From Halobacterium wangiae (GTDB taxonomy: Archaea; Halobacteriota; Halobacteria; Halobacteriales; Halobacteriaceae), in assembly GCF_021249345.1 (NCBI RefSeq), contig NZ_CP089588.1, positions 1,922,001 to 1,986,000 of the forward strand: a DNA stretch of 64,000 nt, given 5' to 3'. Positions within the stretch are counted from its first letter, which is position 1. Each line of letters opens with the position of its first letter. The translations under genes were made by a program, and so were the position numbers. Under the pieces are notes generated by a model. The model was not told where the DNA came from. It saw only the letters and a list, made by a program, of their open reading frames with translations, and did no database searches. This document shows positions 44,917 to 54,403 of the stretch, piece by piece.

Positions 44917-45152
44917 TGTTCATAGTTATACAGTGGGTTCCCGGGCCACCCCGAAGGCCTTCGCCGAAACCCACAGACAGCGTCGGTCTACTCGCCCCGT
45001 CGGACGGCACCGAATCGTGCCGCCCGAGAGTCGAGTATCTCGGCGAAGCTGCCCGGTAACGGGCCGTTACGCACCGCTTACTCCGACGGTCGAGCCCGGG
45101 GGCAGGCCGGCGACGCTGACCTGCCTCCTCACTCCCCGTCCGGACTGCCCCC

Positions 45153-47837
45153 TCACTCCTCGTCGAGGCGGTGCTGCCACTCCTGCAGGCGCCCAGCCAG
45201 TTCGAGCGGCGCCACGCTGTCGACGTCCACCTCCCGGAGTTCGGCGATCACCGCACGTTCCGCCTCGCTGAGTCCGTCTCGCGGAGCCGTCTCCGACCCG
45301 GTCGGTTCCGACCCGTCGGTCGAGGCGTCACGCTGGCGCTCCCCGGTCGACCCAGTTCGCATCTCGCCCGTCTCCACGTCGAAGACGACCTGCCGTGAGT
45401 CCCCGTCCCCGCTCCGGACGCTGACGGCCTGCTCCCGCTGGAGTCGGTCGAGGATCTCGTCGGCGCGCTCCACGACGGGCTCGGGGACGCCAGCCAGTTC
45501 GGCGACGTTGACGCCGTAGGAGCGGTCGGCCGCCCCCTCCTCGACCGTCCGGAGGAACGTCACGTCGCCGTCCCGTTCGTCGGCGCTCACGTGGACGTTC
45601 TCCACCCTGTCGAGGTGGTCCGCGAGCGAGGTGAGTTCGTGGTAGTGGGTCGCGAACAGCACCTTCGGCCCGCGAGCGTCGCCCGCCGCGAGCAGGCCGT
45701 CGCCGCGGTGGAGGTACTCGGTGGCCGCCCACGCGATACTGATGCCGTCGTAGGTCGCGGTGCCGCGGCCAACCTCGTCGAGGACGACGAGAGAGCGCTC
45801 GGTCGCGGCGTGGAGGATGCGGCTCAGTTCCTGCATCTCCACCATGAACGTCGAGCGGCCCTGCGCGAGTTCGTCGAGCGCGCCGACGCGGGTGTAGATG
45901 CCGTCGACGAGGCCGACGCGTGCCGACTCCGCGGGGACGAAGCTCCCGGCCTGCGCGAGCAGGACGATCAGCGCGACCTGGCGCATGTACGTCGACTTCC
46001 CGCTCATGTTCGGGCCGGTGACGACGAGGAAGCGCCGATCCGGGCCGAACTCCACGTCGTTCGGTACGAACTCCGTGCTCTGCTCGACGACAGGGTGGCG
46101 CCCACCCCGGACGTCGAGGTCGTCGCCGTCGACGAGGTCGGGGCGCGTCCAGCGGTTCGCGGCGGCGTGCTCCGCGAGGCTCGCCAGCGCGTCCAGTTCC
46201 GCGAGCGCCCGGCCCGCGTCCTGGAGGAGTTCGGCGTGCTCGGCGACGCGCTCCCGGAGGTCACAGAAGAGGCGGTACTCCAGGTCCGCGCGCTCCTCCT
46301 CGACGCGCAGGATGCGGCGCTCCCGGCGTTCCAGTTCCTCGGTCGTGTACCGCTTGGAGTTCTTCAGTGTCTTCAGTTCGCGGTACTCCTCGGGGACGGC
46401 GTCGGTCTCCGAGCGCCCGACCTGGAGGTAGTAGCCGTCGGTCTTGTTCCGGTCGACCTGGAGGTGGGTGACCCCCAGGCTGTCTTTCTCGCGGTCCGCG
46501 AGGCCGTCGAGGAACTGCTCGTGTTCGCGGTGCTCGGCGAGCAGTTCGTCGAGGGTGTCGTCGTAGCCCTCGCGGAGCAGGCCGCCCTGCCGCAGCGTCT
46601 TCGGCGGGTCCGCGGCGAGCGCGTCGTCGAGTTCGTCGCGGAGGCCCGCGGCCGCCTCGCGGTCGACGCGCGCCAGCACGTCGGCGGCGGGCGACTCGGC
46701 GAGGGCGGGGTCGGTCGTCAGCGCGTCCGCGAGCTCCGGGAGCAGCGCCAGCGTGCGCCGGATCCGCAGGAGGTCGGTGGCGTCCGCACGACCACCCGCC
46801 GTCCGACTGGCGAGGCGTTCGAGGTCGTACGTCTCCCCGAGCGAGTCCCGGAGCGCGTCGCGCGCGAGCGGCGCGTCGGCCAGCGCAGCCACCGCGGCCT
46901 GCCGGCGGTCGAGTTCCGCGCGGTCCTGCAGCGGGCGTACCAGCCACGACTCGAGGTGGCGGCCGCCCGCCGCCGACACCGTGTGGTCGAGAGTGTCGAA
47001 CAGTGACCCCTCGCCGTCCCCGGCCATCGTCGCCGTCAGTTCGAGGTTGCGCTGCGTGGTCGCGTCCAGTTCCACGTGGTCGTCCGCGCGGTACGGCTGG
47101 AGTCGCGTGAGTGAGGCCAGCACGCCCGCGTCTGTGTCCCCGACGTAGCCGATGGCCGCGCCCGCCGCCCGGACTGCCGCGCTCTCGCGGTCGACGCCGA
47201 GGCTGTCGATGGCGCCGTCGCCGAACTGTTCGCGCACCCGGTGGGTCGCCTTCCCGGGGGCGAACGCGCTCGCCTCGTGGAGCGTCAGCGTCGCGTCCGT
47301 GCGCTCCCGGAGCGCCGAGAGGACGGCGTCGTCGCCGCGCAGGTCGGGGCCGGGGAGCACCTCCTCGGGCGCGAACCGGTGGAGTTCGGTGAACGCGTCG
47401 GCCTCGCTGGCCGCGTCAGTGACGTGGAACTGGCCCGTGGTGACGTCGACGAACGCCAGCCCCCAGTCGTCGTCTCGCACGACGACGGCGAGGTAGCGAG
47501 CCTCGGCGCCCGTCGATTCGAGCATCGTGCCGGGCGTGACGACGCGCGTGATCTCCCGCTCGATGCTGTCGGCGTCGTCGTCGCGCTGGTCGGCGACGGC
47601 GACCCGGTTCCCCCGCTCGACCAGCGCCGCGAGGTACGGCGTCAGGTCGTCGACCGGGACGCCCGCCATCGGGTAGGAGGCGCCGTGGCTCGACTTCTCG
47701 GAGACCTTCAGGTCGAGGGCGTCGCCGACCGCCCGGGCGTCGTCGGCGAAGAACTCGTAGAAGTCCCCCACCTGCATCGCGAGCAGGTCGGCGTCCGTCT
47801 CCGCCTTCAGGTCGAGGAACTCCTCGACTACGCCCAT
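45153..47837 (-). CDS. mutS: DNA mismatch repair protein MutS
   Basis: An 894-residue MutS1-type protein. The N-terminal mismatch reader has the FYE motif in MQVGDFYEFFADD. The ATPase has Walker A GPNMSGKSTYMRQ and Walker B SLVVLDEVGRGTATYDG. The length is normal for the family. The start at MGVVEEFLDLK places it about 20 residues before the mismatch motif. It recognises mispairs and recruits MutL; mutL lies 4.6 kb downstream, separated by three unrelated genes. Confidence 0.95.
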   Translation of the reverse strand: MGVVEEFLDLKAETDADLLAMQVGDFYEFFADDARAVGDALDLKVSEKSSHGASYPMAGVPVDDLTPYLAALVERGNRVAVADQRDDDADSIEREITRVVTPGTMLESTGAEARYLAVVVRDDDWGLAFVDVTTGQFHVTDAASEADAFTELHRFAPEEVLPGPDLRGDDAVLSALRERTDATLTLHEASAFAPGKATHRVREQFGDGAIDSLGVDRESAAVRAAGAAIGYVGDTDAGVLASLTRLQPYRADDHVELDATTQRNLELTATMAGDGEGSLFDTLDHTVSAAGGRHLESWLVRPLQDRAELDRRQAAVAALADAPLARDALRDSLGETYDLERLASRTAGGRADATDLLRIRRTLALLPELADALTTDPALAESPAADVLARVDREAAAGLRDELDDALAADPPKTLRQGGLLREGYDDTLDELLAEHREHEQFLDGLADREKDSLGVTHLQVDRNKTDGYYLQVGRSETDAVPEEYRELKTLKNSKRYTTEELERRERRILRVEEERADLEYRLFCDLRERVAEHAELLQDAGRALAELDALASLAEHAAANRWTRPDLVDGDDLDVRGGRHPVVEQSTEFVPNDVEFGPDRRFLVVTGPNMSGKSTYMRQVALIVLLAQAGSFVPAESARVGLVDGIYTRVGALDELAQGRSTFMVEMQELSRILHAATERSLVVLDEVGRGTATYDGISIAWAATEYLHRGDGLLAAGDARGPKVLFATHYHELTSLADHLDRVENVHVSADERDGDVTFLRTVEEGAADRSYGVNVAELAGVPEPVVERADEILDRLQREQAVSVRSGDGDSRQVVFDVETGEMRTGSTGERQRDASTDGSEPTGSETAPRDGLSEAERAVIAELREVDVDSVAPLELAGRLQEWQHRLDEE

Positions 47838-48227
47838 GGGGTCCTCCGCGTACTCATCACCCCGTGGTCGTGCGGGAGCGGACAAGAAGCCTCCGGGTCG
47901 GTAGTCCACGCTTCGGGGGGGCGAGCGAACGCCGAACGGGAGAGGGCGCGCCGACACCGGCAACGAGCTATCGTAACGAATCTAGTAGGAATGCGCCCGT
48001 TGGGTCGCAGTCAGGGAGTTTGGAACGAGCTATCTGTGATAGGTCAGTACCGTTGAATAACCTTCATTGGTGGCGACTGAGTTGGGACTAACCCAACGTA
48101 GGGAACAGCACCGAGAAAGGGCAGCTGGTAGGACACCTGTCCTTCTCACTCCGGTACCAAAAACGTTGCCCAGGCGTAGTGGCGACGCTGGCGCCGAGAA
48201 GACTCGGTGGGCCCACGAGGGAGCACA
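47838..48227. other. 390-base gap with palindromes and an 11-base direct repeat
   Basis: No coding frame is convincing. It contains AACGAGCTATC twice (47962-47972 and 48024-48034, 62 bases apart), an inverted repeat GTTGGG-ACTAA-CCCAAC (48081-48097) and a second palindrome AGGACA-CC-TGTCCT (48130-48143). These could be operator sites or a small RNA between mutS and the divergent membrane gene. Confidence 0.45.
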
Positions 48228-48857
48228 ATGGGAACGGTCACGATACAGGACGACGACAGCACCAGACGGTACGAACTGCGACGCCTCGACGGCGACCACA
48301 GCGTCGAGGTGGCGTGGCCGTCGGGAGCGACCGCCACCCCGGTCAGGGCTGTGCCCGACGGCGGGCGGACGACGGCCGCGACGGAGGTCGGGCGCACCGA
48401 CCGCGAGTACGGACGTGACCCGGGTGCGAGTAGCGACACGCTCGACGAGTTCGCGTGGCTGGCGTTCGCCCCGTTCGCGCTCACCCTCGTCGGCCTCGCG
48501 GCCGGCCTGCTGTTCGGGTTCGAGCTGTTCGACACCGGTACCGCGGGAGCACCGACCCTCCTGCCGTACGTCGTTCTCGTCCCGTACTTCCTCGTCGGCC
48601 TCGCGGGCACCCTCTGGCTGTTCCGGGACGCCAGGCGACTCGCCGCCACCGGTGCCGACTGGCAGCCGAACTCATGGCTGTACGTACTGGGGGGCGCCTG
48701 CGTCCTGGAACTGTACTACCTCGTGCCCGTGATCCGTGGCGAGGTCGAACCGCCGGTCGTCCCCTACCTGGCGGGCGGCTTCGTCCTCGCGGTCCTGCTC
48801 TCGGCAGTCGTCGCCGGACCAGTGTACCTGCTCGTGCGGCGGCGCGCGCTCGACTAG
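48228..48857 (+). CDS. Four-helix membrane protein, unknown
   Basis: A 209-residue protein. Residues 1-75 are a soluble acidic part (MGTVTIQDDDSTRRYELRR), followed by four membrane helices (FAWLAFAPFALTLVGLAAG is the first). No domain was recognised. The ATG at 48228 was chosen because the hydrophilic part keeps typical codon use from there; the in-frame ATG at 48207 is possible. It converges with the HerA-like gene with only 7 bases between them. Confidence 0.72.
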   Translation: MGTVTIQDDDSTRRYELRRLDGDHSVEVAWPSGATATPVRAVPDGGRTTAATEVGRTDREYGRDPGASSDTLDEFAWLAFAPFALTLVGLAAGLLFGFELFDTGTAGAPTLLPYVVLVPYFLVGLAGTLWLFRDARRLAATGADWQPNSWLYVLGGACVLELYYLVPVIRGEVEPPVVPYLAGGFVLAVLLSAVVAGPVYLLVRRRALD

Positions 48858-48864
48858 TTCTCTC

Positions 48865-50295
48865 TTAGACGACGACGATCGCGAGGTAGGCCAGCGCAGA
48901 CGCAGCGACCAGCGCCGCGAGCCCGACCAGCCGGTCCGCGACGGGACGCTCGCTGTGCCGCAGCCACTCGCTCTCGGGCTCGACGGACTGCACCGTCGGC
49001 ACCGCGGGCTGGCGGTCGCCACCGTCGACGGCGTCGAGCGCCCGGCCGCCGAACTCCCGGAGCTCCCGGCCGAGCCAGCGGACGCCCCGGTCGGCGGCCC
49101 TCCCGCCCTCGCGAGCGAGCACCGACAGCCCACTGGCCGTCCGGCGGACCCCGACCAACCCGACGTGAGCGACCAGTTGCCCGAACTCCAGGAGGGCGCT
49201 CCGCGGGTCGTCGGCGGACACCGGCTGCGTCGGACCGGCGGTCTGCGCCGGCACGGCAGGCCCCGGGTCCCGATTGGGGCCACCCTCGGTGACCTCGTGC
49301 GCTTCGATGATCTCGGTCTCGTCGTAGTCCTCGGTCTCGTCAGCCTCGTCGTCCTCCACGCTCTCGATAGTCTCGCTGTCCGCGTCGGCGGTGGACGGAC
49401 TGTCGGCGACGTCGACGGTGGGTAACGGCTCGACGTCCGAGGCGGTCGTCCCGAAGTGCTCCAGCCACGCCTCGTCGACGGGCTTCAGGTCCGGCGTGTC
49501 GGCCTCCCCGAACCCCGGCGTCGCGCCAGCGTCGAACGTGCGCTTGCGGCGGAACTGCACGCGCTGGACGCCCTCCTCCCAGTCCGCCATCAGGAACGCC
49601 TCGCCGTCGTCCAGCATCTCGACGTCCGTCGAGTACGACCCGCCGAGGATGCGGTCGACGACCTTCGTGTCGTTCGCCCAGGTGAGGCGGTGCCAGACCA
49701 GCCAGTCGCACTGCGTGATGAAGTCCTTGTCCACGGACGCGGGGCGCTGGGACATCCCGCAGAGCCCGATGCCGCGCTTCCGCCCGCGCTTGGCGACCCT
49801 GACGATCATCTCGCCCACGTCGTCGAGGCCGCCCTTCTCGGGCACGAACTCGTGGACCTCCTCGACGAGCAGGAGGAACGGCTGTCTGACGTCCCGCGCC
49901 CGCGAGAACAGGTGCTTCGTCACCTCGTACACCAGTCGGTCGGCCACGTCGCCCTCCAGGAAGCCGGAGACGTCGAGGACGACCGGCACACCATCCGACA
50001 GTGCGATGTCCGCTATCTTCTCCGCGTCGCCCGCGCCGACGACGGCGTCACAGCGGTCGCTGGCCCCCAGGTGCAACACCTCGTACTGCTCCTTGAGCCC
50101 GTAGTACTCGCCGTCCGTGTCGACGATGAGGAGGCGTGCTTCGTGGTCGAGGAGCTCCTCGACGAGCACGCTCGCCGTGTTCGACTTCCCGGAGCCGGAC
50201 TTGCCAGTGACGAACCCCCTGCCGGTGAGCACGTCGGTCGCCGGCAGCGTCACGTCGCCCTCGGTCACCTCCAGTTCGTCGCCGCGCTGTACCAT
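48865..50295 (-). CDS. HerA-like ATPase with C-terminal membrane anchor
   Basis: A 476-residue protein. The ATPase has Walker A GFVTGKSGSGKSNTASVL, Walker B PFLLLVEEVHEFVP and the RecA-like segment RGRKRGIGLCGMSQRPASVD with the sensor residues. This is the DUF87/HerA type, which drives DNA or protein translocation as a hexamer. From about residue 300 the protein is acidic and disordered, and residues 455-476 form a hydrophobic helix (LVGLAALVAASALAYLAIVVV), which would tether the ring to the membrane. A TATA-like box supports the ATG at 50295. Confidence 0.85.
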   Translation of the reverse strand: MVQRGDELEVTEGDVTLPATDVLTGRGFVTGKSGSGKSNTASVLVEELLDHEARLLIVDTDGEYYGLKEQYEVLHLGASDRCDAVVGAGDAEKIADIALSDGVPVVLDVSGFLEGDVADRLVYEVTKHLFSRARDVRQPFLLLVEEVHEFVPEKGGLDDVGEMIVRVAKRGRKRGIGLCGMSQRPASVDKDFITQCDWLVWHRLTWANDTKVVDRILGGSYSTDVEMLDDGEAFLMADWEEGVQRVQFRRKRTFDAGATPGFGEADTPDLKPVDEAWLEHFGTTASDVEPLPTVDVADSPSTADADSETIESVEDDEADETEDYDETEIIEAHEVTEGGPNRDPGPAVPAQTAGPTQPVSADDPRSALLEFGQLVAHVGLVGVRRTASGLSVLAREGGRAADRGVRWLGRELREFGGRALDAVDGGDRQPAVPTVQSVEPESEWLRHSERPVADRLVGLAALVAASALAYLAIVVV

Positions 50296-50321
50296 GCTGG
50301 GAGCTTTGTTACACCCCCGGG

Positions 50322-50329
50322 GATATAGG
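50322..50329 (-). promoter_or_regulatory. TATA-like box for the HerA-like gene
   Basis: On the minus strand CCTATATC is centred about 30 bases from the ATG at 50295. It identifies this ATG against the longer frame from 50406. Confidence 0.6.
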
Positions 50330-50456
50330 CTTCCTGTCCGTTCGGACCCGCTCGACCGACCGTCGGAACTGTGGACTCGCCCGGTCCGCGGTCGCACGAC
50401 GCGCATCGTGCAGTCCCCACCAGACTTAACTCGCGCCTCGGCGAGTCAGAGACGAG

Positions 50457-50858
50457 ATGGACCGTACGTACCTGCGGCAGGCCGTCGGGCTAGTCGCGCT
50501 CTCGACGGTGGTGCTGACGGCGGCGTTCGTCGGGGTAGTCGCACTCGCCCAGGGGCTGGCCAGCGGCGCGGCGGGACGCGTCCCGTTCTACGCGCTCGGC
50601 GGGGCCGTCGTCTTCGTCGCGACGCTCGTCACGCTCGAGGACCCCGAGGAGGGCGGCGTCCCGATTCTCACCTCGACCGTCGCGGTCACCGTACTCGGGT
50701 TCGCGTTGCTCGCACTCGGCGGCGAGGGTGTCATCTACGGCGCCCGGGACCCGGGGCGTCTCGGCACGAGCCTCGTCCTCTACTTCGTCGCGGCCGCGCT
50801 CGTCTGCACCGGCACCGTCTACTGGGGACTCAACCACTGGCGGGAGTTCACGGCCTGA
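50457..50858 (+). CDS. Small four-helix membrane protein, unknown
   Basis: A 133-residue protein with four hydrophobic helices and a short charged loop (EDPEEGG) between the second and third. No family was recognised. A TATA-like box (GACTTAACT, 50423-50431) lies about 30 bases upstream. The lipoprotein gene starts 61 bases downstream with its own promoter. Confidence 0.72.
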   Translation: MDRTYLRQAVGLVALSTVVLTAAFVGVVALAQGLASGAAGRVPFYALGGAVVFVATLVTLEDPEEGGVPILTSTVAVTVLGFALLALGGEGVIYGARDPGRLGTSLVLYFVAAALVCTGTVYWGLNHWREFTA

Positions 50859-50919
50859 CTCCCGGCAGGTGACGCGAACGACCACAACCAGTTAGTGACT
50901 GCTCCCCGAACCGGACGGT

Positions 50920-52098
50920 ATGACTGCCGGGCGTCTCCGCGTCGTGTTCGCGTGTGCCCTCCTCCTGTTCGCCGGTTGTACCGCGCCGACTGCCGACAGC
51001 CCGGTTCTGGAAGCGACCGACGAACCGTCGGTCGACGAGACGACGACCACCGACGAACGGCCGGAACAGAGCGTCCAGGTAGTCGAGGGTGACCTCGACG
51101 TCGACGCGAACCAGACGTTCGAGCGCGTCGAGACGCTCGTCGAGGGCGACTACCCGGGGACGCGGGTCGTCGTCCGCGACCTCACGAGCTACAAGACCGC
51201 GGACTACGGCCAGGTGCCGTTCTTCCGCGTGTTCGGCGTCTCGAACCCGGACCTCGACACCGACGACCCGGCGGGGCTGACGACCCTCGACGCGCGGGTC
51301 TACCTCTCGCCAGCCGAGGCCGGGCCCGCCCGCCTCGAACAGGTGCTCGCCCACGAGTTCGTCCACGTCGCGCAGGTCCGCGAGGAGATGGTGCCGTGGT
51401 TCGGCGGCCTCTCGCTGGGTCGGGTCTCCCTCGACGAGCGGTTCGCGCGCCGCGCGCTCGTCGAGGGCGGCGCCGTCTACGTCACCGACGACTACACCCG
51501 CGAGCACCTCCCGAACCTCACGCTGCAGTCCGAACACATCGCCCAGCGGTACGCCGCGGGGTCCTCGGGCGACCGTGTGGTCTACGGCCAGTACCGCTTC
51601 GGCTTCGAGTACGTGAACGCCACCATCGACGACCCCGCGGACCTCGCGGCGGTGTACGACGACGCGCCCCGGACGACCGAGAACGTCCTCCACCCCGGGG
51701 ACACCGACGACCCCGCGCCCCTCGACGTGACGACCGAGTCCGAGGAGTTCGAGCGCGTGCAGTCGCCGACCGGTCGCGTGGGCGAACTCGTCACGCGGAT
51801 CACGCTCCGGGACGCCACCGGGGAGGACCGCGCCGTGAACGCCAGCGAGGGGTGGGGTAACGACCGCGTCGTCGTCTTCGAGGAGGACTGGGAGCGCTCG
51901 ATCGCGTGGGTGACTCGCTGGGACACGTCCGCCGACGCCGACGAGTTCGCCGCGGCGGCACGCACCCTCGGCAACGAGACGGACACCGAGGCGTTCCGGA
52001 CGACTCGCCTCGACGACGAGACTGTCGTCGTCTTCGCGGGGAGCGAGTCGTTCGTGGAGACGGCGTCGGCATCCGGTAACGTCACGATCTCGGCGTAG
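50920..52098 (+). CDS. Hvo_1808-type surface lipoprotein
   Basis: A 392-residue exported lipoprotein. The signal ends in a lipobox (ALLLFAGCTAP). After a Thr/Asp-rich linker comes a domain with EQVLAHEFVHVAQVREEM, whose HEFVH resembles a zinc metallopeptidase HExxH, but no further ligand is clear, so activity is uncertain. The C-terminal part (WERSIAWVTRWDTSADADEF) matches the haloarchaeal Hvo_1808 surface protein family. A TATA-like box lies at 50889-50897. Confidence 0.85.
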   Translation: MTAGRLRVVFACALLLFAGCTAPTADSPVLEATDEPSVDETTTTDERPEQSVQVVEGDLDVDANQTFERVETLVEGDYPGTRVVVRDLTSYKTADYGQVPFFRVFGVSNPDLDTDDPAGLTTLDARVYLSPAEAGPARLEQVLAHEFVHVAQVREEMVPWFGGLSLGRVSLDERFARRALVEGGAVYVTDDYTREHLPNLTLQSEHIAQRYAAGSSGDRVVYGQYRFGFEYVNATIDDPADLAAVYDDAPRTTENVLHPGDTDDPAPLDVTTESEEFERVQSPTGRVGELVTRITLRDATGEDRAVNASEGWGNDRVVVFEEDWERSIAWVTRWDTSADADEFAAAARTLGNETDTEAFRTTRLDDETVVVFAGSESFVETASASGNVTISA

Positions 52099-53112
52099 CT
52101 ACCCCCGGAACCGCTCGCGGGCGGCCTGGTACGCCGGCCACAGTGGGTCGGAGTCGGGTTCCGCCAGCGGGTCGCCGTCGGCCGTGACGCCCGCGCCCGC
52201 CTCGACGGCGCCGACGTCCGCGGCGCGGATTCCCTCCGAATCGAGTGCGCCGAGCACGGTGTCTACGTCGTCGGGCGCGACGGTGAGTACGACGGTCCCC
52301 TCGCTGGAGGCCGTCCACGGGTCCATCCCGAAGTACTCGCAGACCTCCCGCACGCCCGCGCCGACCGGCACGCGCTCCCGTTCGACGGCCAGCGAGACGC
52401 CGCTGGCCGCGGCGAGTTCGTGGAGGCCGTTGGCGAGGCCGCGCTCCGTGGCGTCGTGCATCGCGGTGACGTTCCCGGCGGCGGCCGCCGTGAGCGCGTC
52501 CCGGACGGGACTCGCCTCGTCGAATCGCGCTCTCGCGGCCGCGACGACGTCGTCGTCCAGCGGGAGGTCGTCGCCGAACAGCACGCCCAGGATGCCGACG
52601 GATTCGATAGCCGGTCCCTTCGTGACGACCACGCGGTCGCCGGGCCGGGCGCCGGTCGGCACCACGAGGTCTGCCGGGTCCCCGACCGCGAGCGCCGTCG
52701 CGCCGCCCACGGTGGGGAACGCACAGCCCTCGTAGGTGCCGGTGTGGCCGGTCGTGATGCTCGCGCCGAGTTCGCGGGCCTCCCGGTCGAACACCGCCCA
52801 GATGGCGTCGAACGTCTCCGTACTCGTCCCCGGCGGGAGGTTGAGAGCCACGGAGAGGTGGGCCGGCGGCAGCCCCGACAGCGCCACGTCACTGACGCAG
52901 ATGTGGAACGCGAACCACGCCGCCCGCTCGACACCGAGTTCGCGCAGCACGAACACGGGGTCGGTGGCCAGCGCCAGCACCCGGTCGCCGACGTCCACGA
53001 CGCCGAAGTCCGCGCCGTACGTCGGCCCGAGGCGGACGTCCGCGCGGTCGGCGCCCGTCCGGCCCGCGACGTGGTCCGCGAAGAACTCCCGGCTTGCTTT
53101 CCCGTCGTCCAT
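52099..53112 (-). CDS. AIR-synthase-related (PurM/HypE-fold) protein
   Basis: A 337-residue protein of the PurM/ThiL/HypE superfamily. The N-terminal domain has GADFGVVDVGDRVLALATDP, the ATP/metal aspartate site. The middle has LGASITTGHTGTYEG, and a C-terminal AIRS domain (PGDRVVVTKGPAIESVGILG; TAMHDATERGLANGLHELA) follows. It probably uses ATP to activate a carboxyl or thiocarbamate group. No hydrogenase or thiamine genes lie nearby, so the substrate is unknown. It converges tail to tail with the lipoprotein gene without a gap. Confidence 0.85.
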   Translation of the reverse strand: MDDGKASREFFADHVAGRTGADRADVRLGPTYGADFGVVDVGDRVLALATDPVFVLRELGVERAAWFAFHICVSDVALSGLPPAHLSVALNLPPGTSTETFDAIWAVFDREARELGASITTGHTGTYEGCAFPTVGGATALAVGDPADLVVPTGARPGDRVVVTKGPAIESVGILGVLFGDDLPLDDDVVAAARARFDEASPVRDALTAAAAGNVTAMHDATERGLANGLHELAAASGVSLAVERERVPVGAGVREVCEYFGMDPWTASSEGTVVLTVAPDDVDTVLGALDSEGIRAADVGAVEAGAGVTADGDPLAEPDSDPLWPAYQAARERFRG

Positions 53113-53229
53113 ACCGGGCGTTCGAACCGCCGCCTCAAGTAGCCCCGCGAATCGCCGCGAGCGGCCGGTCGGTCCCGAGCGGGGGGAATCCAGGCAACAG
53201 TTTTCGTCTCGGCTGGCGAACGTGTTGGC

Positions 53230-53670
53230 ATGCCACTCAGTTCGACGCCCGCCGTCTCTGCACAGTCCGTCCGACCGGCGGTGTTCGTCGGCCCACTCGG
53301 CGTCTGGGTGCTGATGGCCGTGCTCGCCGTGGCGAACGGCGTGTTCCGGGAGACCGTGATCATCCCACGGATCGGGGAGTACCCCGGCCACGTCCTCAGC
53401 ACGCTCGTGCTCGTCACCGCCATCCTCGCGGTCGCCGGCGCGTACTTCACGACGACCGGGACCACGTACACGGACACGGAACTCCTGCTCGTCGGCGTCG
53501 GCTGGACGCTGCTCACCGTCGGCTTCGAGTTCCTCGTCGGTGCCGCCGAAGGGACACCGGTCTCCGTGACGCTCGGCCAGTACGACGTGTTCGCCGGGCA
53601 GGTGTGGATACTCGTGCCGCTGACGCTGCTGGTCGCGCCGTACCTCTTCGGGAGCGTGCTGGCGAAGTAG
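53230..53670 (+). CDS. Four-helix membrane protein, unknown
   Basis: A 146-residue protein with four helices; the first starts AVFVGPLGVWVLMAVLAVANG and the loop after it reads FRETVIIPRIGEYPGHV. It resembles small haloarchaeal membrane proteins without a named family. A TATA-like box (CAGTTTTCG, 53198-53206) suits the ATG at 53230. It converges with the liv operon. Confidence 0.72.
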   Translation: MPLSSTPAVSAQSVRPAVFVGPLGVWVLMAVLAVANGVFRETVIIPRIGEYPGHVLSTLVLVTAILAVAGAYFTTTGTTYTDTELLLVGVGWTLLTVGFEFLVGAAEGTPVSVTLGQYDVFAGQVWILVPLTLLVAPYLFGSVLAK

Positions 53671-53683
53671 TGGGGTGGCGGGG

Positions 53684-54403
53684 TCAGCCGCCGAGGTAGA
53701 GCTGGCCGACCTCCGGGTTCTCCAGGAGGGCGGCGGCGTCGTCCTCGAAGCGCACCTGGCCCTGGTCGAGGACGTAACCGCGGTCGGAGATGCCCAGCCC
53801 CTCCGTGGCGTTCTGCTCGACCATCAGGATCGCCGTCCCGAGTTCGTTCACCGTCTGGACGTTCTCGAAGACGTCCCTGACGATGTTCGGCGCGAGCCCC
53901 GCCGACGGCTCGTCGATGAGCAACACGTCGGGTTCGGTGACGAGCGCGCGAGCGAACGCCAGCACCTGCCGCTGGCCGCCCGAGAGCGTACTCGCCTTCT
54001 TGTCGCGTTTCTCCTCGATGATGTCGAAGCGGTCGTACAGGCGGTCGATGGCCTCGTCGAGGCCGCTCTCGCGGGAGACGCCGCCCATGCGGAGGTTCTC
54101 GTCGATGGTCATCGAGGAGAACACGTTGTCCACCTGGGGGACGTAGCCCATCCCACGGCGCACGAGGTCTGCCGGCTCCGTGCCGGTGATGTCCTCGCCG
54201 CGGAACGTCACCGACCCCGACCAGACGTCCAGCAGGCCGAACACCGTCTTCAGCACGGTCGACTTGCCGGCGCCGTTCGGGCCGATGAGGCAGACGATCT
54301 CGTCCTGGTCGAGGTGCAGGGAGAGGTCGTCGAGCACCTGCACGTCGCCGTAGCCCGAGTCGACGCTGTCGACGTCGAGGACGGGCTCACTCACTGGTCC
54401 CAC
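53684..54403 (-). CDS. livF: Branched-chain amino acid ABC transporter ATPase LivF
   Basis: A 239-residue ATPase. Walker A is GPNGAGKSTVLK, the signature is LSGGQRQVLAFARAL and Walker B is VLLIDEPSAGLAP. The length and SAGLAP tail are typical of LivF. GTG 54403 is used; GTG 54394 (VSEPVLDVD) is also likely. The start overlaps livG by 17 bases. Last gene of the five-gene operon. Confidence 0.93.
   Translation of the reverse strand: MGPVSEPVLDVDSVDSGYGDVQVLDDLSLHLDQDEIVCLIGPNGAGKSTVLKTVFGLLDVWSGSVTFRGEDITGTEPADLVRRGMGYVPQVDNVFSSMTIDENLRMGGVSRESGLDEAIDRLYDRFDIIEEKRDKKASTLSGGQRQVLAFARALVTEPDVLLIDEPSAGLAPNIVRDVFENVQTVNELGTAILMVEQNATEGLGISDRGYVLDQGQVRFEDDAAALLENPEVGQLYLGG

Noticed and set aside
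44936-44977. Hairpin GTGGGTT ... AACCCAC upstream of the phosphodiesterase gene
   Set aside because: A single 7-base stem in G+C-rich DNA, with no terminator T-run and no link to a promoter; chance is likely.
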